Assembly (NCBI GenBank): GCA_022793675.1
Contig: JAAWDH010000040.1
Span: forward strand, 1 to 64,000
Length of the DNA: 64,000 nt
Origin: Oscillospiraceae bacterium
GTDB taxonomy: Bacteria; Bacillota; Clostridia; Oscillospirales; Ruminococcaceae
Direction of reading: 5' to 3'
The notes beneath the pieces are model-generated. The model was given only the letters and a program-made list of their open reading frames with translations. It did no database searches and was not told where the DNA came from. The translations under genes and the position numbers were made by a program. Positions 1 to 7,600 of the stretch are shown in pieces (position 1 is the stretch's first letter; each line of letters starts with the position of its first letter).

Positions 1-20
1 AATCGGTCGAGGGCTTGACC
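1..20 (+). rRNA. 3' end of 23S rRNA (partial)
   Basis: The first bases contain GGTCGAGGGCTTGACC, the conserved 3' terminus of clostridial 23S rRNA, and are followed directly by tRNA and 5S genes, as in the distal part of an rrn operon. Only the tail is in the window; the end point is approximate. Confidence 0.6.
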
Positions 21-90
21 ATAAGGTTAGGCGTGATTCAATGCATCATGAAAGCTTTGTTCAATTTTGAGGGTCCCGACATTTTGATGA

Positions 91-163
91 GCACCATTAG
101 CTCAGTTGGTAGAGCACCTGACTCTTAATCAGGGTGTCCAGGGTTCGAGTCCCTGATGGTGTA
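91..163 (+). tRNA. tRNA-Lys (CTT)
   Basis: A complete cloverleaf can be drawn: acceptor GCACCAT pairs with ATGGTGT, D-stem GCTC/GAGC, anticodon stem CCTGA/TCAGG around anticodon CTT, and T-arm CAGGG/CCCTG. CCA is not encoded. It is the first gene after the 23S tail, and a near-identical copy lies at 2486-2558. Confidence 0.95.
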
Positions 164-167
164 TGAC

Positions 168-239
168 GGCCTGTTGGTCAAGCGGTTAAGACGCCGCCCT
201 CTCACGGCGGAATCAGGGGTTCGATTCCCCTACGGGTCA
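168..239 (+). tRNA. tRNA-Glu (CTC)
   Basis: The acceptor begins GGCCTGT and closes with ACGGGTC. The anticodon stem CCGCC/GGCGG holds CTC and the T-arm is AGGGG/CCCCT. CCA is not encoded. The gene lies 4 nt after tRNA-Lys and is repeated at 2563-2634. Confidence 0.94.
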
Positions 240-263
240 TTTCCCTTTATGGGAGTAACACAT

Positions 264-381
264 TGCTGGTGTCAATGGCGGCGAGGTCACACCTGTTCCC
301 ATCCCGAACACAGAAGTTAAGCTCGCCAGTGTCGACAATACTTGGCTGGAGACGGCCTGGGAAGATAGAGCGATGCCAGCA
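264..381 (+). rRNA. rrf: 5S rRNA
   Basis: A 118-nt 5S rRNA with the typical core around CCCATCCCGAACAC and AAGTTAAGC. The 5' end TGCTGG pairs with the 3' end CCAGCA. It sits between tRNA-Glu and tRNA-Met rather than directly after 23S. The second copy at 2666-2783 is almost identical internally but has different, still complementary, terminal bases. Confidence 0.95.
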
Positions 382-387
382 CTGAAT

Positions 388-464
388 GGGCCATTAGCTC
401 AGTTGGTCAGAGCGACCGGCTCATAACCGGTTGGTCCCGGGTTCGAGTCCCTGATGGCCCACCA
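388..464 (+). tRNA. tRNA-Met (CAT)
   Basis: A full cloverleaf with acceptor GGGCCAT/ATGGCCC, anticodon stem ACCGG/CCGGT around CAT, and an encoded 3' CCA. The paired first base and the lack of three G-C pairs in the anticodon stem argue against initiator tRNA. A lysidine-modified tRNA-Ile2 cannot be excluded from sequence. This gene is absent from the second tRNA/5S block. Confidence 0.9.
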
Positions 465-476
465 GTTTTGTTACTT

Positions 477-549
477 AGGGGTATAGTTCAGCTGGTAGAG
501 CGACAGTCTCCAAAACTGTTTGTCGGGAGTTCGAATCTCTCTGCCCCTG
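477..549 (+). tRNA. tRNA-Trp (CCA)
   Basis: Acceptor AGGGGTA pairs with TGCCCCT; the anticodon stem ACAGT/ACTGT carries anticodon CCA. It is the last gene of the rrn-linked array and is followed at once by an intrinsic terminator. It is repeated at 2818-2890. Confidence 0.95.
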
Positions 550-555
550 TTGAAA

Positions 556-578
556 AAGCACCGGTTTCGGTGCTTTTT
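556..578 (+). terminator. Intrinsic terminator of the rrn/tRNA operon
   Basis: Stem AAGCACCG/CGGTGCTT with a GTTT loop followed by a run of T, 7 nt after tRNA-Trp. Confidence 0.9.
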
Positions 579-674
579 TGCTGTTTTTATTGATTTTTGG
601 CGGGCATTTTGCTGAAAAATACAGCTCCTGTTTAGTTAAATATTATGAAAAATCAATTTTTGCGTCAAGAGCTA

Positions 675-703
675 TTGACTTTTTGTTCGTCTTCTGTTAT
701 ACT
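675..703 (+). promoter_or_regulatory. Sigma-A-type promoter for the 731 lipoprotein gene
   Basis: TTGACT (675-680) and TATACT (698-703) are separated by 17 nt, 27 nt upstream of the start codon. Confidence 0.8.
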
Positions 704-730
704 AAAGAAAATAGGACAGGAGGGGACGTT

Positions 731-2401
731 ATGGGATTTTTCACTAGGCTGCTTGCCGCATTCTGTTTTTGTTTCTTTTTAGCAAGCTGCGCCGCCCCTG
801 CCTTTCCAGAAAATTCTAACGGCAGCTTGCCCTCGGAGCCGGAGGTTTCCTCGACAGCCCCAGCGCCGCCTGTTGCCCCTTCAACGGAACCATCTTTGCC
901 GGAGGTTTCGGAGCCTGCGCCGCCGGCTGAAATTGATTTGGAAGCACTGCTTTTTTTCCTGAAAGGCAATGGATTCTGTCTCAATCAGCGCGGTTATCCT
1001 GACTATTATCTCTGTTACTCGAAGCGGGAGAATTTCCCCACGCTTTTCTTTGAGGCGGATTGGCAGCCCTTTACGCCCGACGCTAAGCCGTTCCCTGCGC
1101 TTTATACTGACGATAATCTGCAGGAGTTCAATGAAGGCCAGTGGTATTTTCCGGAGGGGGTTCAGGCCTTGAACCTCTATCGCTACGAGGGGGACACCCT
1201 GCTGGAACTGCTGCCGGAAAGCGCCGCAGAGCCGCCTTGTTATTATCGCGGCCCGGTGGAAATTATCAACGCTATTGATGGAATTGTCGCGGAAGAACAG
1301 GCGGTAAGGCAAGTTTACGAAGAAGTTGACGAAGAAGTGTACTCTTTGGGCTACGATTTGGACGATTTTTACATAGCGGAGTGTTTGTCGATCTTGGATG
1401 CCTACCACGACAGCCTTGGTTTGCCCAGACAGTACCTAGATAAGTCAGTTCATGTGCTGGCTTTGGACGGGGATTCGGCACTTTGCCAAGTTTACACACA
1501 AAAAAATGAAACGGTCTATCCTGCGCCGGCCGATTTGGGGCCGGATGCAGCGATTTCGTTGGGCGAGGTGACCCTTTACGAGGAGCCTGACTCGCAATTT
1601 TTCCTTTATTCTAGGGCGGATTACTCGTTTTTGCCGCTGCGGCAGGCCTATGCGGCGGGGCTGGTTTCGGCGGAAATGGCGGCGGAAGCGCTGAATCTTT
1701 GCGCCGATGAGCGCCCCTGGCTTTACCGCGACGAGACGACCTTCCGGGTTGAGCAGATCCTCAACCGTGCCTATGCCGTTGACTGGGAAAACGGGCGGCC
1801 GATTATCCCCTACAATATGCTTACCTATTATCGTTTTCAGCAGCTGCGGGCGGCGTTTGAGGCTTCGCCGGAATGGCCGGTGTGGCAGGAAAAGCTGAGG
1901 GATTTTCTGGCAGTGACGGTGCTGGAAATGGAAAGTGGGTATAACGAAGCGCTTTCGCATTATCTTGATAATTTTGATTATGCTTTGCAGATTTTTATAC
2001 CTGCCGGGCTTTTTCGTGAGGCGATGAAGGATGTTTGGGTGACAGAGGATTTTCTCTGCAACGGATTTGATCTTTGGATTTATGAAGAAGCAGATATCGT
2101 TCAGGTATTTGACGGATTTGGCATATCTTTTGCTGCTCGGCTTTATCCTGTCCAGATGGAAGAAGCGGGCGGCACGCTGACGGTTGAGGTGCTGCCGCTG
2201 ATCGTTGGCGGGGACAGCGGCGGTGAACGGCCGTTGCTTTACGATGACGGATACACTTGGCTGGGGGAGAGCTGGCGCTATGAGCCGACCCTTGACGAGG
2301 TCAGGGCGCGTTATCAGGAAATAGACTTTCCGCTGGATACCGCTATTTTTAAACGTGAAGGGGGCGTGTGGAAGCTCTCTGAGTATATTTCACGCAGTTG
2401 A
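731..2401 (+). CDS. Large secreted lipoprotein of unknown function
   Basis: A 556-residue protein. The start at 731 is chosen because AGGAGG lies just upstream and the N-terminus is then a clean lipoprotein signal: MGFFTRLL, a hydrophobic stretch, and a lipobox ending LASC near residue 20. A Pro/Ser/Glu-rich linker follows (about residues 25-60), typical of surface-tethered proteins. The remaining 490 residues are acidic, rich in Tyr/Leu/Glu and without a motif I recognise. A monocistronic unit is likely: it has its own promoter and is flanked on both sides by tRNA/5S blocks. It may have been enclosed when the tRNA block was duplicated. No function is proposed. Confidence 0.85.
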   Translation: MGFFTRLLAAFCFCFFLASCAAPAFPENSNGSLPSEPEVSSTAPAPPVAPSTEPSLPEVSEPAPPAEIDLEALLFFLKGNGFCLNQRGYPDYYLCYSKRENFPTLFFEADWQPFTPDAKPFPALYTDDNLQEFNEGQWYFPEGVQALNLYRYEGDTLLELLPESAAEPPCYYRGPVEIINAIDGIVAEEQAVRQVYEEVDEEVYSLGYDLDDFYIAECLSILDAYHDSLGLPRQYLDKSVHVLALDGDSALCQVYTQKNETVYPAPADLGPDAAISLGEVTLYEEPDSQFFLYSRADYSFLPLRQAYAAGLVSAEMAAEALNLCADERPWLYRDETTFRVEQILNRAYAVDWENGRPIIPYNMLTYYRFQQLRAAFEASPEWPVWQEKLRDFLAVTVLEMESGYNEALSHYLDNFDYALQIFIPAGLFREAMKDVWVTEDFLCNGFDLWIYEEADIVQVFDGFGISFAARLYPVQMEEAGGTLTVEVLPLIVGGDSGGERPLLYDDGYTWLGESWRYEPTLDEVRARYQEIDFPLDTAIFKREGGVWKLSEYISRS

Positions 2402-2446
2402 TACTGGTACTTTCAGCTTTTTTTCGCAAAAAATCGGCAAGTCCCC

Positions 2447-2475
2447 TTGACAAACGGCGGTTTTTGTGGGATAAT
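2447..2475 (+). promoter_or_regulatory. Promoter of the second tRNA/5S block
   Basis: TTGACA (2447-2452), a 17-nt spacer and GATAAT (2470-2475), ending 10 nt before tRNA-Lys. This gives the duplicated block its own transcription start. Confidence 0.85.
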
Positions 2476-2485
2476 GAAGCTGTAA

Positions 2486-2558
2486 GCACCATTAGCTCAG
2501 CTGGTAGAGCACCTGACTCTTAATCAGGGTGTCCAGGGTTCGAGTCCCTGATGGTGTA
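2486..2558 (+). tRNA. tRNA-Lys (CTT), second copy
   Basis: The same cloverleaf as the copy at 91-163, differing in the D-loop (AGCTGG instead of AGTTGG). First gene of a promoter-driven tRNA/5S operon without 16S or 23S. Confidence 0.95.
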
Positions 2559-2562
2559 CGAT

Positions 2563-2634
2563 GGCCTGTTGGTCAAGCGGTTAAGACGCCGCCCTCTCAC
2601 GGCGGAATCAGGGGTTCGATTCCCCTACGGGTCA
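2563..2634 (+). tRNA. tRNA-Glu (CTC), second copy
   Basis: Identical in the mature part to the copy at 168-239, with the same 4-nt spacing after tRNA-Lys. Confidence 0.94.
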
Positions 2635-2665
2635 TGCTTTCCAGGTTTTGGAAAGAGCAGCATTT

Positions 2666-2783
2666 TTCCGGTGCTAATGGCGGCGAGGTCACACCTGTTC
2701 CCATCCCGAACACAGAAGTTAAGCTCGCCAGTGTCGACAATACTTGGCTGGAGACGGCCTGGGAAGATAGAGCGGTGCCGGTT
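2666..2783 (+). rRNA. rrf: 5S rRNA, second copy
   Basis: 118 nt, matching the copy at 264-381 through the core. The terminal helix differs but still pairs (5' CCGG with 3' CCGG). No 16S or 23S gene accompanies it, so it is an orphan 5S carried in a tRNA operon. Confidence 0.94.
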
Positions 2784-2817
2784 ACAGCGGCCTTAGTGCT
2801 GTTGGGAATGCTGTTTT

Positions 2818-2890
2818 AGGGGTATAGTTCAGCTGGTAGAGCGGCAGTCTCCAAAACTGTTTGTCGGGAGTTCGAATCTCTCTGCCCCTG
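2818..2890 (+). tRNA. tRNA-Trp (CCA), second copy
   Basis: Same as the copy at 477-549 with one D-arm change. tRNA-Met, which precedes tRNA-Trp in the first block, is missing here; only about 34 nt of unrelated sequence separates 5S and tRNA-Trp. Confidence 0.95.
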
Positions 2891-2894
2891 TTGA

Positions 2895-2923
2895 AAAGCT
2901 CGCCTGCAATGGCGGGCTTTTTT
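2895..2923 (+). terminator. Terminator of the second tRNA/5S block
   Basis: Imperfect stem AAGCTCGCC/GGCGGGCTT followed by a run of T, 4 nt after tRNA-Trp. Confidence 0.85.
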
Positions 2924-2957
2924 GCCGCTAATGCTATTTTGAGGGGGTTGTGAAGTT

Positions 2958-4038
2958 ATGGGTAGTAATAATAAGTCTGAAACAGAGTTTAACAAGGAAG
3001 GCTGGGGTACGCCGGAAGCACCGCCTGCCGGCCAATTTTTTCCGGGAAACCGCTTGCGCCGCGCCTGCGAAGCGGCGGAAGAGGGTGCGCCCCGGATGGC
3101 GCTGCTGACCGATGCGATCCGGCAGGCCGACCTAGCTGGCGCTCCTTATTGGCGGCTGTTTTTCCGTTGGATGTATGTGTGGGAGGTGAGCTTCCACGAT
3201 GTCCCGGCGAAGGCGCTCGGCGTCAGTGAGGACTTTTGCCGGATTTTTGAAGAATACCCGCAGGCGATGGGCCAGGACGGCTGGCAGAGCCACCTGATGG
3301 TCTGTGAAATGGGGATTGACCCGATTTGTCTGATGCCCGCCGTTCCCCATGAAGAATGGCAGCGCCGGATGGATTATTATTGGCAGCTTGTACAAAAATA
3401 CAAGGCGGGATATCGCAATTGGTACTGGCAGAGCTGGCAGTATTACTTTGACCGCGATTTTGGCCGGGCGCAGGAATACTACGAAAAATATTGGGCCTCG
3501 CCGAAGGACGACATGACCGACTGCGAGGCCTGCGAGCGCAGCCGCTCGGTACGCTTTCTGCTCCGCGCTGGACGCCGGGAGGAAGCCGACCAAATGGCGG
3601 CGGATATTTTTTCTGGCAAGCTGACCTGTAATGATGTGCCGCAATCTACCTATTACGCTTATTTGGAGGATGCGCTGCGGCGCGGGCGCCCGGAAGAGGC
3701 TGCTCCTTATTTTTGATAAGCTTTGGGCAATTGGCCGCCGGGATGGCAGCGATTTAAGCTATATCGGGGCGATGATGGAGGCTGCGGCGCTGCTGGTTCC
3801 CCATAAGGGTATCCAAATGCTGGAAGATCATCTGGAGTGGGCGATGGACAGCTGGTCGAAGCGCTATCGTGATGATTTTTACCAGGGAGCGCTGACGCTT
3901 TGCGAGGCGGAAAAACGTGCTGGGCGGCAGTTGATACTGTCGTTGCCCAAGCGTTTCCCGCTGTATCAGGAAAGCGGGGTTTACGACCCTGAAGCTCTGT
4001 GCCAATGGTTTGCCCGCCGTCAAAATGACCGCCAATAG
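2958..4038 (+). pseudogene. Frameshifted helical-repeat-like protein
   Basis: The first frame (2958-3716, GGGGG ribosome site) encodes 252 residues ending PEEAAPYF. Reading resumes in the +1 frame with DKLWAIGRRDGSDL and runs to 4038. Removing one T from the TTTTT run near 3709-3713 fuses both parts into one 359-residue protein. The content (repeated Trp/Tyr-rich amphipathic helices, AQEYYEKY, GRREEADQM, LEDALRRGRPEEA) resembles tetratricopeptide-type helical repeats. It lies just upstream of a small DUF-type gene, with good spacing for cotranscription. A sequencing error in the homopolymer would look the same. Function unknown. Confidence 0.7.
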
Positions 4039-4061
4039 CCCAAGGTTCCAAGGAGGCGCTT

Positions 4062-4469
4062 ATGGAAACAGTAGTGCATTACGAAGACTGGCAGATGCAA
4101 TGCTGCGGTATCCCGTTTGCGGTTGGCGAGCCGATCTGCTGGCCTGTGCTCCGCTGCGAAGGGGAGCCGCTGGTCGACGTTGGGGTGGGGGCGGACTGGT
4201 ATTATGAGGCCCACGGCAGCGACGGGGATGCGCTGAAAAGCCTTTCGGGTACCGTGACAGCCATCCGCGCCGTTTATTACACCTATGAGCTTGTCGAGGG
4301 CAACCCGCGGTTTTGGCGGCCGGTTTCAGGGATTTTGGTTCCGGTCGAGCGCGCCGCGGGCTGGGAGCCGGCGCGGCCGGACGGCAGCTTCGGCGCTTAT
4401 TTGGTCTGGCTGAAGGACGCTGTTGTGGAAGACGACAGCGGCCTGATGGGTTACAGCATTTTTCAGTAG
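4062..4469 (+). CDS. Small conserved protein, possibly DUF6578-like
   Basis: 135 residues preceded by AAGGAGG. The N-terminus YEDWQMQCCGIPFAVG, with a Cys-Cys pair and a DWQM motif, recalls the DUF6578 family of small bacterial proteins; that match is from memory and tentative. The rest contains DWYYEAHGS and a Trp-rich middle. No signal peptide or membrane segment, so presumably cytosolic. It follows the broken gene at 2958 by 23 nt and probably shared its transcript. Function not known. Confidence 0.75.
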   Translation: METVVHYEDWQMQCCGIPFAVGEPICWPVLRCEGEPLVDVGVGADWYYEAHGSDGDALKSLSGTVTAIRAVYYTYELVEGNPRFWRPVSGILVPVERAAGWEPARPDGSFGAYLVWLKDAVVEDDSGLMGYSIFQ

Positions 4470-4562
4470 CTGCAATTTTCCGGCAAAAACGACAGCCCTT
4501 CTGAATTTTTCCCGCCATACCTATCCGAAACGACAAATTTTGGGTTTTCTCGCAAAAACCCC

Positions 4563-4591
4563 TTTACAAAAAGTATGGGTTATTATATAAT
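4563..4591 (+). promoter_or_regulatory. Promoter of the XRE regulator, with a long leader
   Basis: TTTACA (4563-4568), 17 nt, TATAAT (4586-4591). About 140 nt of transcribed leader precede the start at 4735. The leader holds short complementary stretches (CCGCC/GGCG near 4622-4635) but no riboswitch class I can identify. Confidence 0.75.
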
Positions 4592-4734
4592 TTACAGTGA
4601 GTTAACTTGATTTTTTGTCGGACCGCCGTTATGGCGAACCGGCTTTTAGAGCGGAAGACCGTGTCCTCCGCAGCAGACTGGCCTGGCCGCTTTGCTGAGC
4701 ACGGCGCCGCAATGAAACATTGGAGGATTCGGAT

Positions 4735-5427
4735 ATGAACACAGATTTTTCAAGGATTTTGACCCTGCTCCGGCGGGAGAGGGGGCTAAGCCAGAAACAG
4801 GCGGCAGTGGATTTGGGGATTTCACAGGCGTTGCTTTCCCACTATGAGCGCGGCATCCGGGAGTGCGGGCTGGCTTTTGTGATACGAGCGGCGCAATATT
4901 ATCATGTCTCCTGCGATTATCTGCTGGGCTGTTCGCCCGACCGCAACGGCGCTACCCTTTTGATGCAGGATCTGCCGGAGCCTGAGCAAGCTGGAAAGGG
5001 CAACGTCGCCAAAGGTGGCACTAGCATTTTGCCAATGCTTAACAAAAAACTGCTGTTTAATTCTTTAAACATCCTCTTTGACCTGCTGCAGCGGATCAAC
5101 TGCAAGGAACTGACCGCCAGTATTTCAGATTTTTTGACTGTGGCGGTCTATCGGATGTTCCGCATTGTGTATAATGTTGGCAAGAAAAACGATCAGAATA
5201 TGTTTAATACGCCAAAATACCTCTATGTCTCCAAGTCATTGGGCGCGATGGCGCGGGCTGAAGCAGAGGCAGGGTGTTTGGCTGACGACTTGGATGGCCG
5301 TCATCTGGTTTCAGCGGAAGGCCGTGAGGAAGCGAACATAACCACAGGATCGCTGACAGACGAATATCCGCTTTTTGCGACCTCTTTGCTTAATCTGATC
5401 CGCGCAGCGGAACAGAGCCTTTCCTAA
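4735..5427 (+). CDS. XRE-family transcriptional regulator
   Basis: 230 residues. The ATG at 4735 is preferred over an in-frame TTG at 4720 because GGAGG overlaps the latter. Residues 1-65 form a Cro/C1-type helix-turn-helix: LLRRERGLSQKQAAVDLGIS followed by LSHYERGIRE and YYHVSCDYLLG, as in Firmicute XRE regulators. The C-terminal 150 residues carry no known domain; Leu/Phe-rich helices there may dimerise or bind a ligand. It has its own promoter and a leader of about 140 nt. It may regulate the adjacent deacetylase lipoprotein gene, but that is only suggested by position. Confidence 0.9.
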   Translation: MNTDFSRILTLLRRERGLSQKQAAVDLGISQALLSHYERGIRECGLAFVIRAAQYYHVSCDYLLGCSPDRNGATLLMQDLPEPEQAGKGNVAKGGTSILPMLNKKLLFNSLNILFDLLQRINCKELTASISDFLTVAVYRMFRIVYNVGKKNDQNMFNTPKYLYVSKSLGAMARAEAEAGCLADDLDGRHLVSAEGREEANITTGSLTDEYPLFATSLLNLIRAAEQSLS

Positions 5428-5549
5428 AAAGGCGGCTTTTTTGCTGTTTTTTCCAAAAAATCCCGCTGGAACTTTGCTCTGCTGGTATGACCGCCGCCTA
5501 AGCGGAAATACTAACACTGCACCCATTGGGTGTGAAAGGAAGTGTTTTT

Positions 5550-6650
5550 ATGCAGAAAAAAACTTTGGCAGCCTTGCTGGTGGCGCTGGCGCTGGCGGGC
5601 ACCCTTTCCAGCTGCGGCCGCCGCAATAGCGCTTCGGACGGCGAAAGTTCCGGCGGTTTGGGGTCGGATATCGGCGATATGGGTTCGGATCTGGTTTCGG
5701 ATATCGGCGACGCCGGTTCTGATATAGGCTCGGGCCTCGGCGATGTTGGCTCGGACCTGGGCGATATGGGTTCGGACCTGGTTTCGGATATTGGCGACGG
5801 GCTTTCTGATTTGGGCGACGGTGTTTCAAGCTTGGTTTCAGAGATTGGCGAAGGGGTTTCGGATCTGACAGACGGCAAAGACCTGACCCGCAGCAGCCAG
5901 CCTGCTGGGGCGTTAGAAGATCAGCCCGCCCTTGAGACGGCAGCGCCGGTGGGGGATTTTTCCAGCCTTGACGGAAGAAAGCAGGGCTGGGGGCAAGGCG
6001 TCCAGGTGGACGACCAGAACCGGCCGCTCTCGCCGCTGACCTTTCAGGAAAAATATGGGAAATATGACGCCTATTTTATTGGCGAAAATGAAAAAGTCCT
6101 TTATTTGACTTTTGATGAAGGCTACGAGAATGGCTATACGCCGAAAATCCTTGATACCTTGAAACAAAAAGGCGTTAAGGCGGTATTTTTTGTAACGCTC
6201 GATTATGTCAAATCGCAGCCCGAACTGATCCAGCGGATGATTGACGAGGGGCATATGGTAGGCAACCACAGCGACAAGCACCCCTGTTTCCCTGAAGTCG
6301 ACGCCCAGCGCCGTGAACAGGAAATCCGTAATGTTGACCAATATATGGCGGATAATTTTGGCTATACCAGCATGAACTTATTCCGCCCGCCGGCCGGCGA
6401 ATTTTCTGAACAGGTGCTGGCGCAGATGCAGGCGATGGGCTACAAGACGGTGTTTTGGAGCTATGCCTACAAGGATTGGGATCCCGACCATCAGATGGGC
6501 GCAGCCAAAGCCTTGGAAAAGGTGACGGGGGCGCTGCATAACGGAGCGATTTATCTGCTGCACGCAGTGTCGAAGGATAATGCTGATATTCTCGGCGATT
6601 TTATTGATACTGCACAGAAACAAGGCTACGAATTCAAACTGTTTTCATAA
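5550..6650 (+). CDS. PdaA-like polysaccharide (peptidoglycan) deacetylase lipoprotein
   Basis: 366 residues. Start at 5550 after AAAGGAAG gives a signal peptide with lipobox LSSC near residue 20. Residues 33-110 are an acidic Gly/Ser/Asp repeat (SDIGD, SDLG, SDLVSDIGD), presumably a flexible wall spacer. From about residue 180 a NodB domain follows: LTFDEGYENGYTPKILD (motif 1), GNHSDKHPCF (metal His pair), FRPPAGEFS, WSYAYKDWD and YLLHAVSKDN. The FDEGYENGYTP variant is that of PdaA, which removes acetyl groups from N-acetylmuramic acid to make cortex muramic-delta-lactam in spores. The lipid anchor and repeat spacer are unlike the usual PdaA form. A chitin or general wall deacetylase is the alternative. 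Confidence 0.88.
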   Translation: MQKKTLAALLVALALAGTLSSCGRRNSASDGESSGGLGSDIGDMGSDLVSDIGDAGSDIGSGLGDVGSDLGDMGSDLVSDIGDGLSDLGDGVSSLVSEIGEGVSDLTDGKDLTRSSQPAGALEDQPALETAAPVGDFSSLDGRKQGWGQGVQVDDQNRPLSPLTFQEKYGKYDAYFIGENEKVLYLTFDEGYENGYTPKILDTLKQKGVKAVFFVTLDYVKSQPELIQRMIDEGHMVGNHSDKHPCFPEVDAQRREQEIRNVDQYMADNFGYTSMNLFRPPAGEFSEQVLAQMQAMGYKTVFWSYAYKDWDPDHQMGAAKALEKVTGALHNGAIYLLHAVSKDNADILGDFIDTAQKQGYEFKLFS

Positions 6651-6717
6651 AAATACAGCTTGAATGGCGTTTCACCATATCGCTGCAGCTGCTGGGAAGC
6701 GTTTTTGCGGCTATGAT

Positions 6718-6751
6718 ACGCACCTGCGCGTTCTACGCGGGTGCGTTTTTT
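6718..6751 (+). terminator. Intrinsic terminator
   Basis: Stem ACGCACC-GCGCG/CGCG-GGTGCGT followed by TTTTTT, about 65 nt after the deacetylase gene. Confidence 0.85.
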
Positions 6752-6821
6752 AAAGCTGTACATAGCTACAAAAAGTTGCACAAAAGCTTTTGCCGCAGGC
6801 GCTTGCTGCGGAAAGAAAAAC

Positions 6822-6850
6822 TTGAAAAGGGCAGGCGGGTATGCTATAAT
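6822..6850 (+). promoter_or_regulatory. Promoter of the 6926-8415 operon
   Basis: TTGAAA (6822-6827), 17 nt, TATAAT (6845-6850), 75 nt upstream of the phosphatase start. Confidence 0.8.
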
Positions 6851-6925
6851 AGGGAAAGAGGTTTGGGCTGTCCGCATTGGGACGGTATAACAGCCGGAAA
6901 ATGGCCAACACTCTGGAGGAAAATC

Positions 6926-7600
6926 ATGATTGATTATAAGCTTTACCTGATCCGCCATGGCCTTACCCAAGGCAATTTAGACGGACAGTATATTGGCGTC
7001 ACCGATTTACCGCTTTGTAGAGAGGGAGAACGCCAGTTACGCAAGCTAAAAAAACTGTTTGTATATCCCGATGTGCAGGCTGCCTATGTGCCGCCTTTTC
7101 GCCGCTATCAGGGTACGGCCTCAATCCTTTACCCAGGGGCGGCGCAGCGCCCGGCTGAAGGGCTGGGGGAGTATGATTTCGGCATTTTTGAGGGCCGGCG
7201 CGCGGAAGAATTGAAGGATTTCCCAGCTTTCCGTCGTTGGATGGCGGACGCGATGCGTACGGCCCCGGAAGGCGGCGAAGCGCCGCAGGATTTTACGGCC
7301 CGCTGTGAAGCAGGGTTCCTTGCCGTGGTGGAGGATATGATGCGCAGCCGGATTACCTCGGCGGCGCTGATCCTTTCTGGCGGCGTGATGATGAACCTGC
7401 TGGCCACCCATGCCTACCCCCGGCAGGAACCCATTTATTGGAAATCCGAGCCTGGCACCGGCTATACGGCGTTGATTACGCCGCAGGTTTGGCATCGCGG
7501 GCAGGTGCTGGAAGCCTTTAACCCCGTTCCCTATAGAAAAAATGATCAAAACGATTCGGAACCTTTTGTGCGTTTCGACCTTGAGGAGGAGGAAGAATGA
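6926..7600 (+). CDS. Histidine phosphatase (phosphoglycerate mutase / CobC-like)
   Basis: 224 residues; start at 6926 after GGAGGA. The phosphohistidine motif LIRHGLTQGN is at residues 6-15, followed by GQYIGVTDLPL, the second-half acidic motif EYDFGIFEGRRAEEL and a C-terminal LSGGVMMNLLA block. The catalytic second His expected after an SHG-type motif is replaced by SGGVMMN, which is unusual and could reduce activity. The family covers phosphoglycerate mutases, alpha-ribazole phosphatases and broad-specificity phosphatases; no cobalamin gene is nearby. The gene overlaps the next one by ATGA, so the two are translationally coupled. Confidence 0.85.
   Translation: MIDYKLYLIRHGLTQGNLDGQYIGVTDLPLCREGERQLRKLKKLFVYPDVQAAYVPPFRRYQGTASILYPGAAQRPAEGLGEYDFGIFEGRRAEELKDFPAFRRWMADAMRTAPEGGEAPQDFTARCEAGFLAVVEDMMRSRITSAALILSGGVMMNLLATHAYPRQEPIYWKSEPGTGYTALITPQVWHRGQVLEAFNPVPYRKNDQNDSEPFVRFDLEEEEE

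Noticed and set aside
2529-2819. Open frames across the second tRNA/5S block
   Set aside because: They lie entirely within tRNA and 5S rRNA genes.
4592-4734. Riboswitch in the leader of the XRE regulator
   Set aside because: Only short complementary stretches are present; no known aptamer core and no terminator before the start codon.
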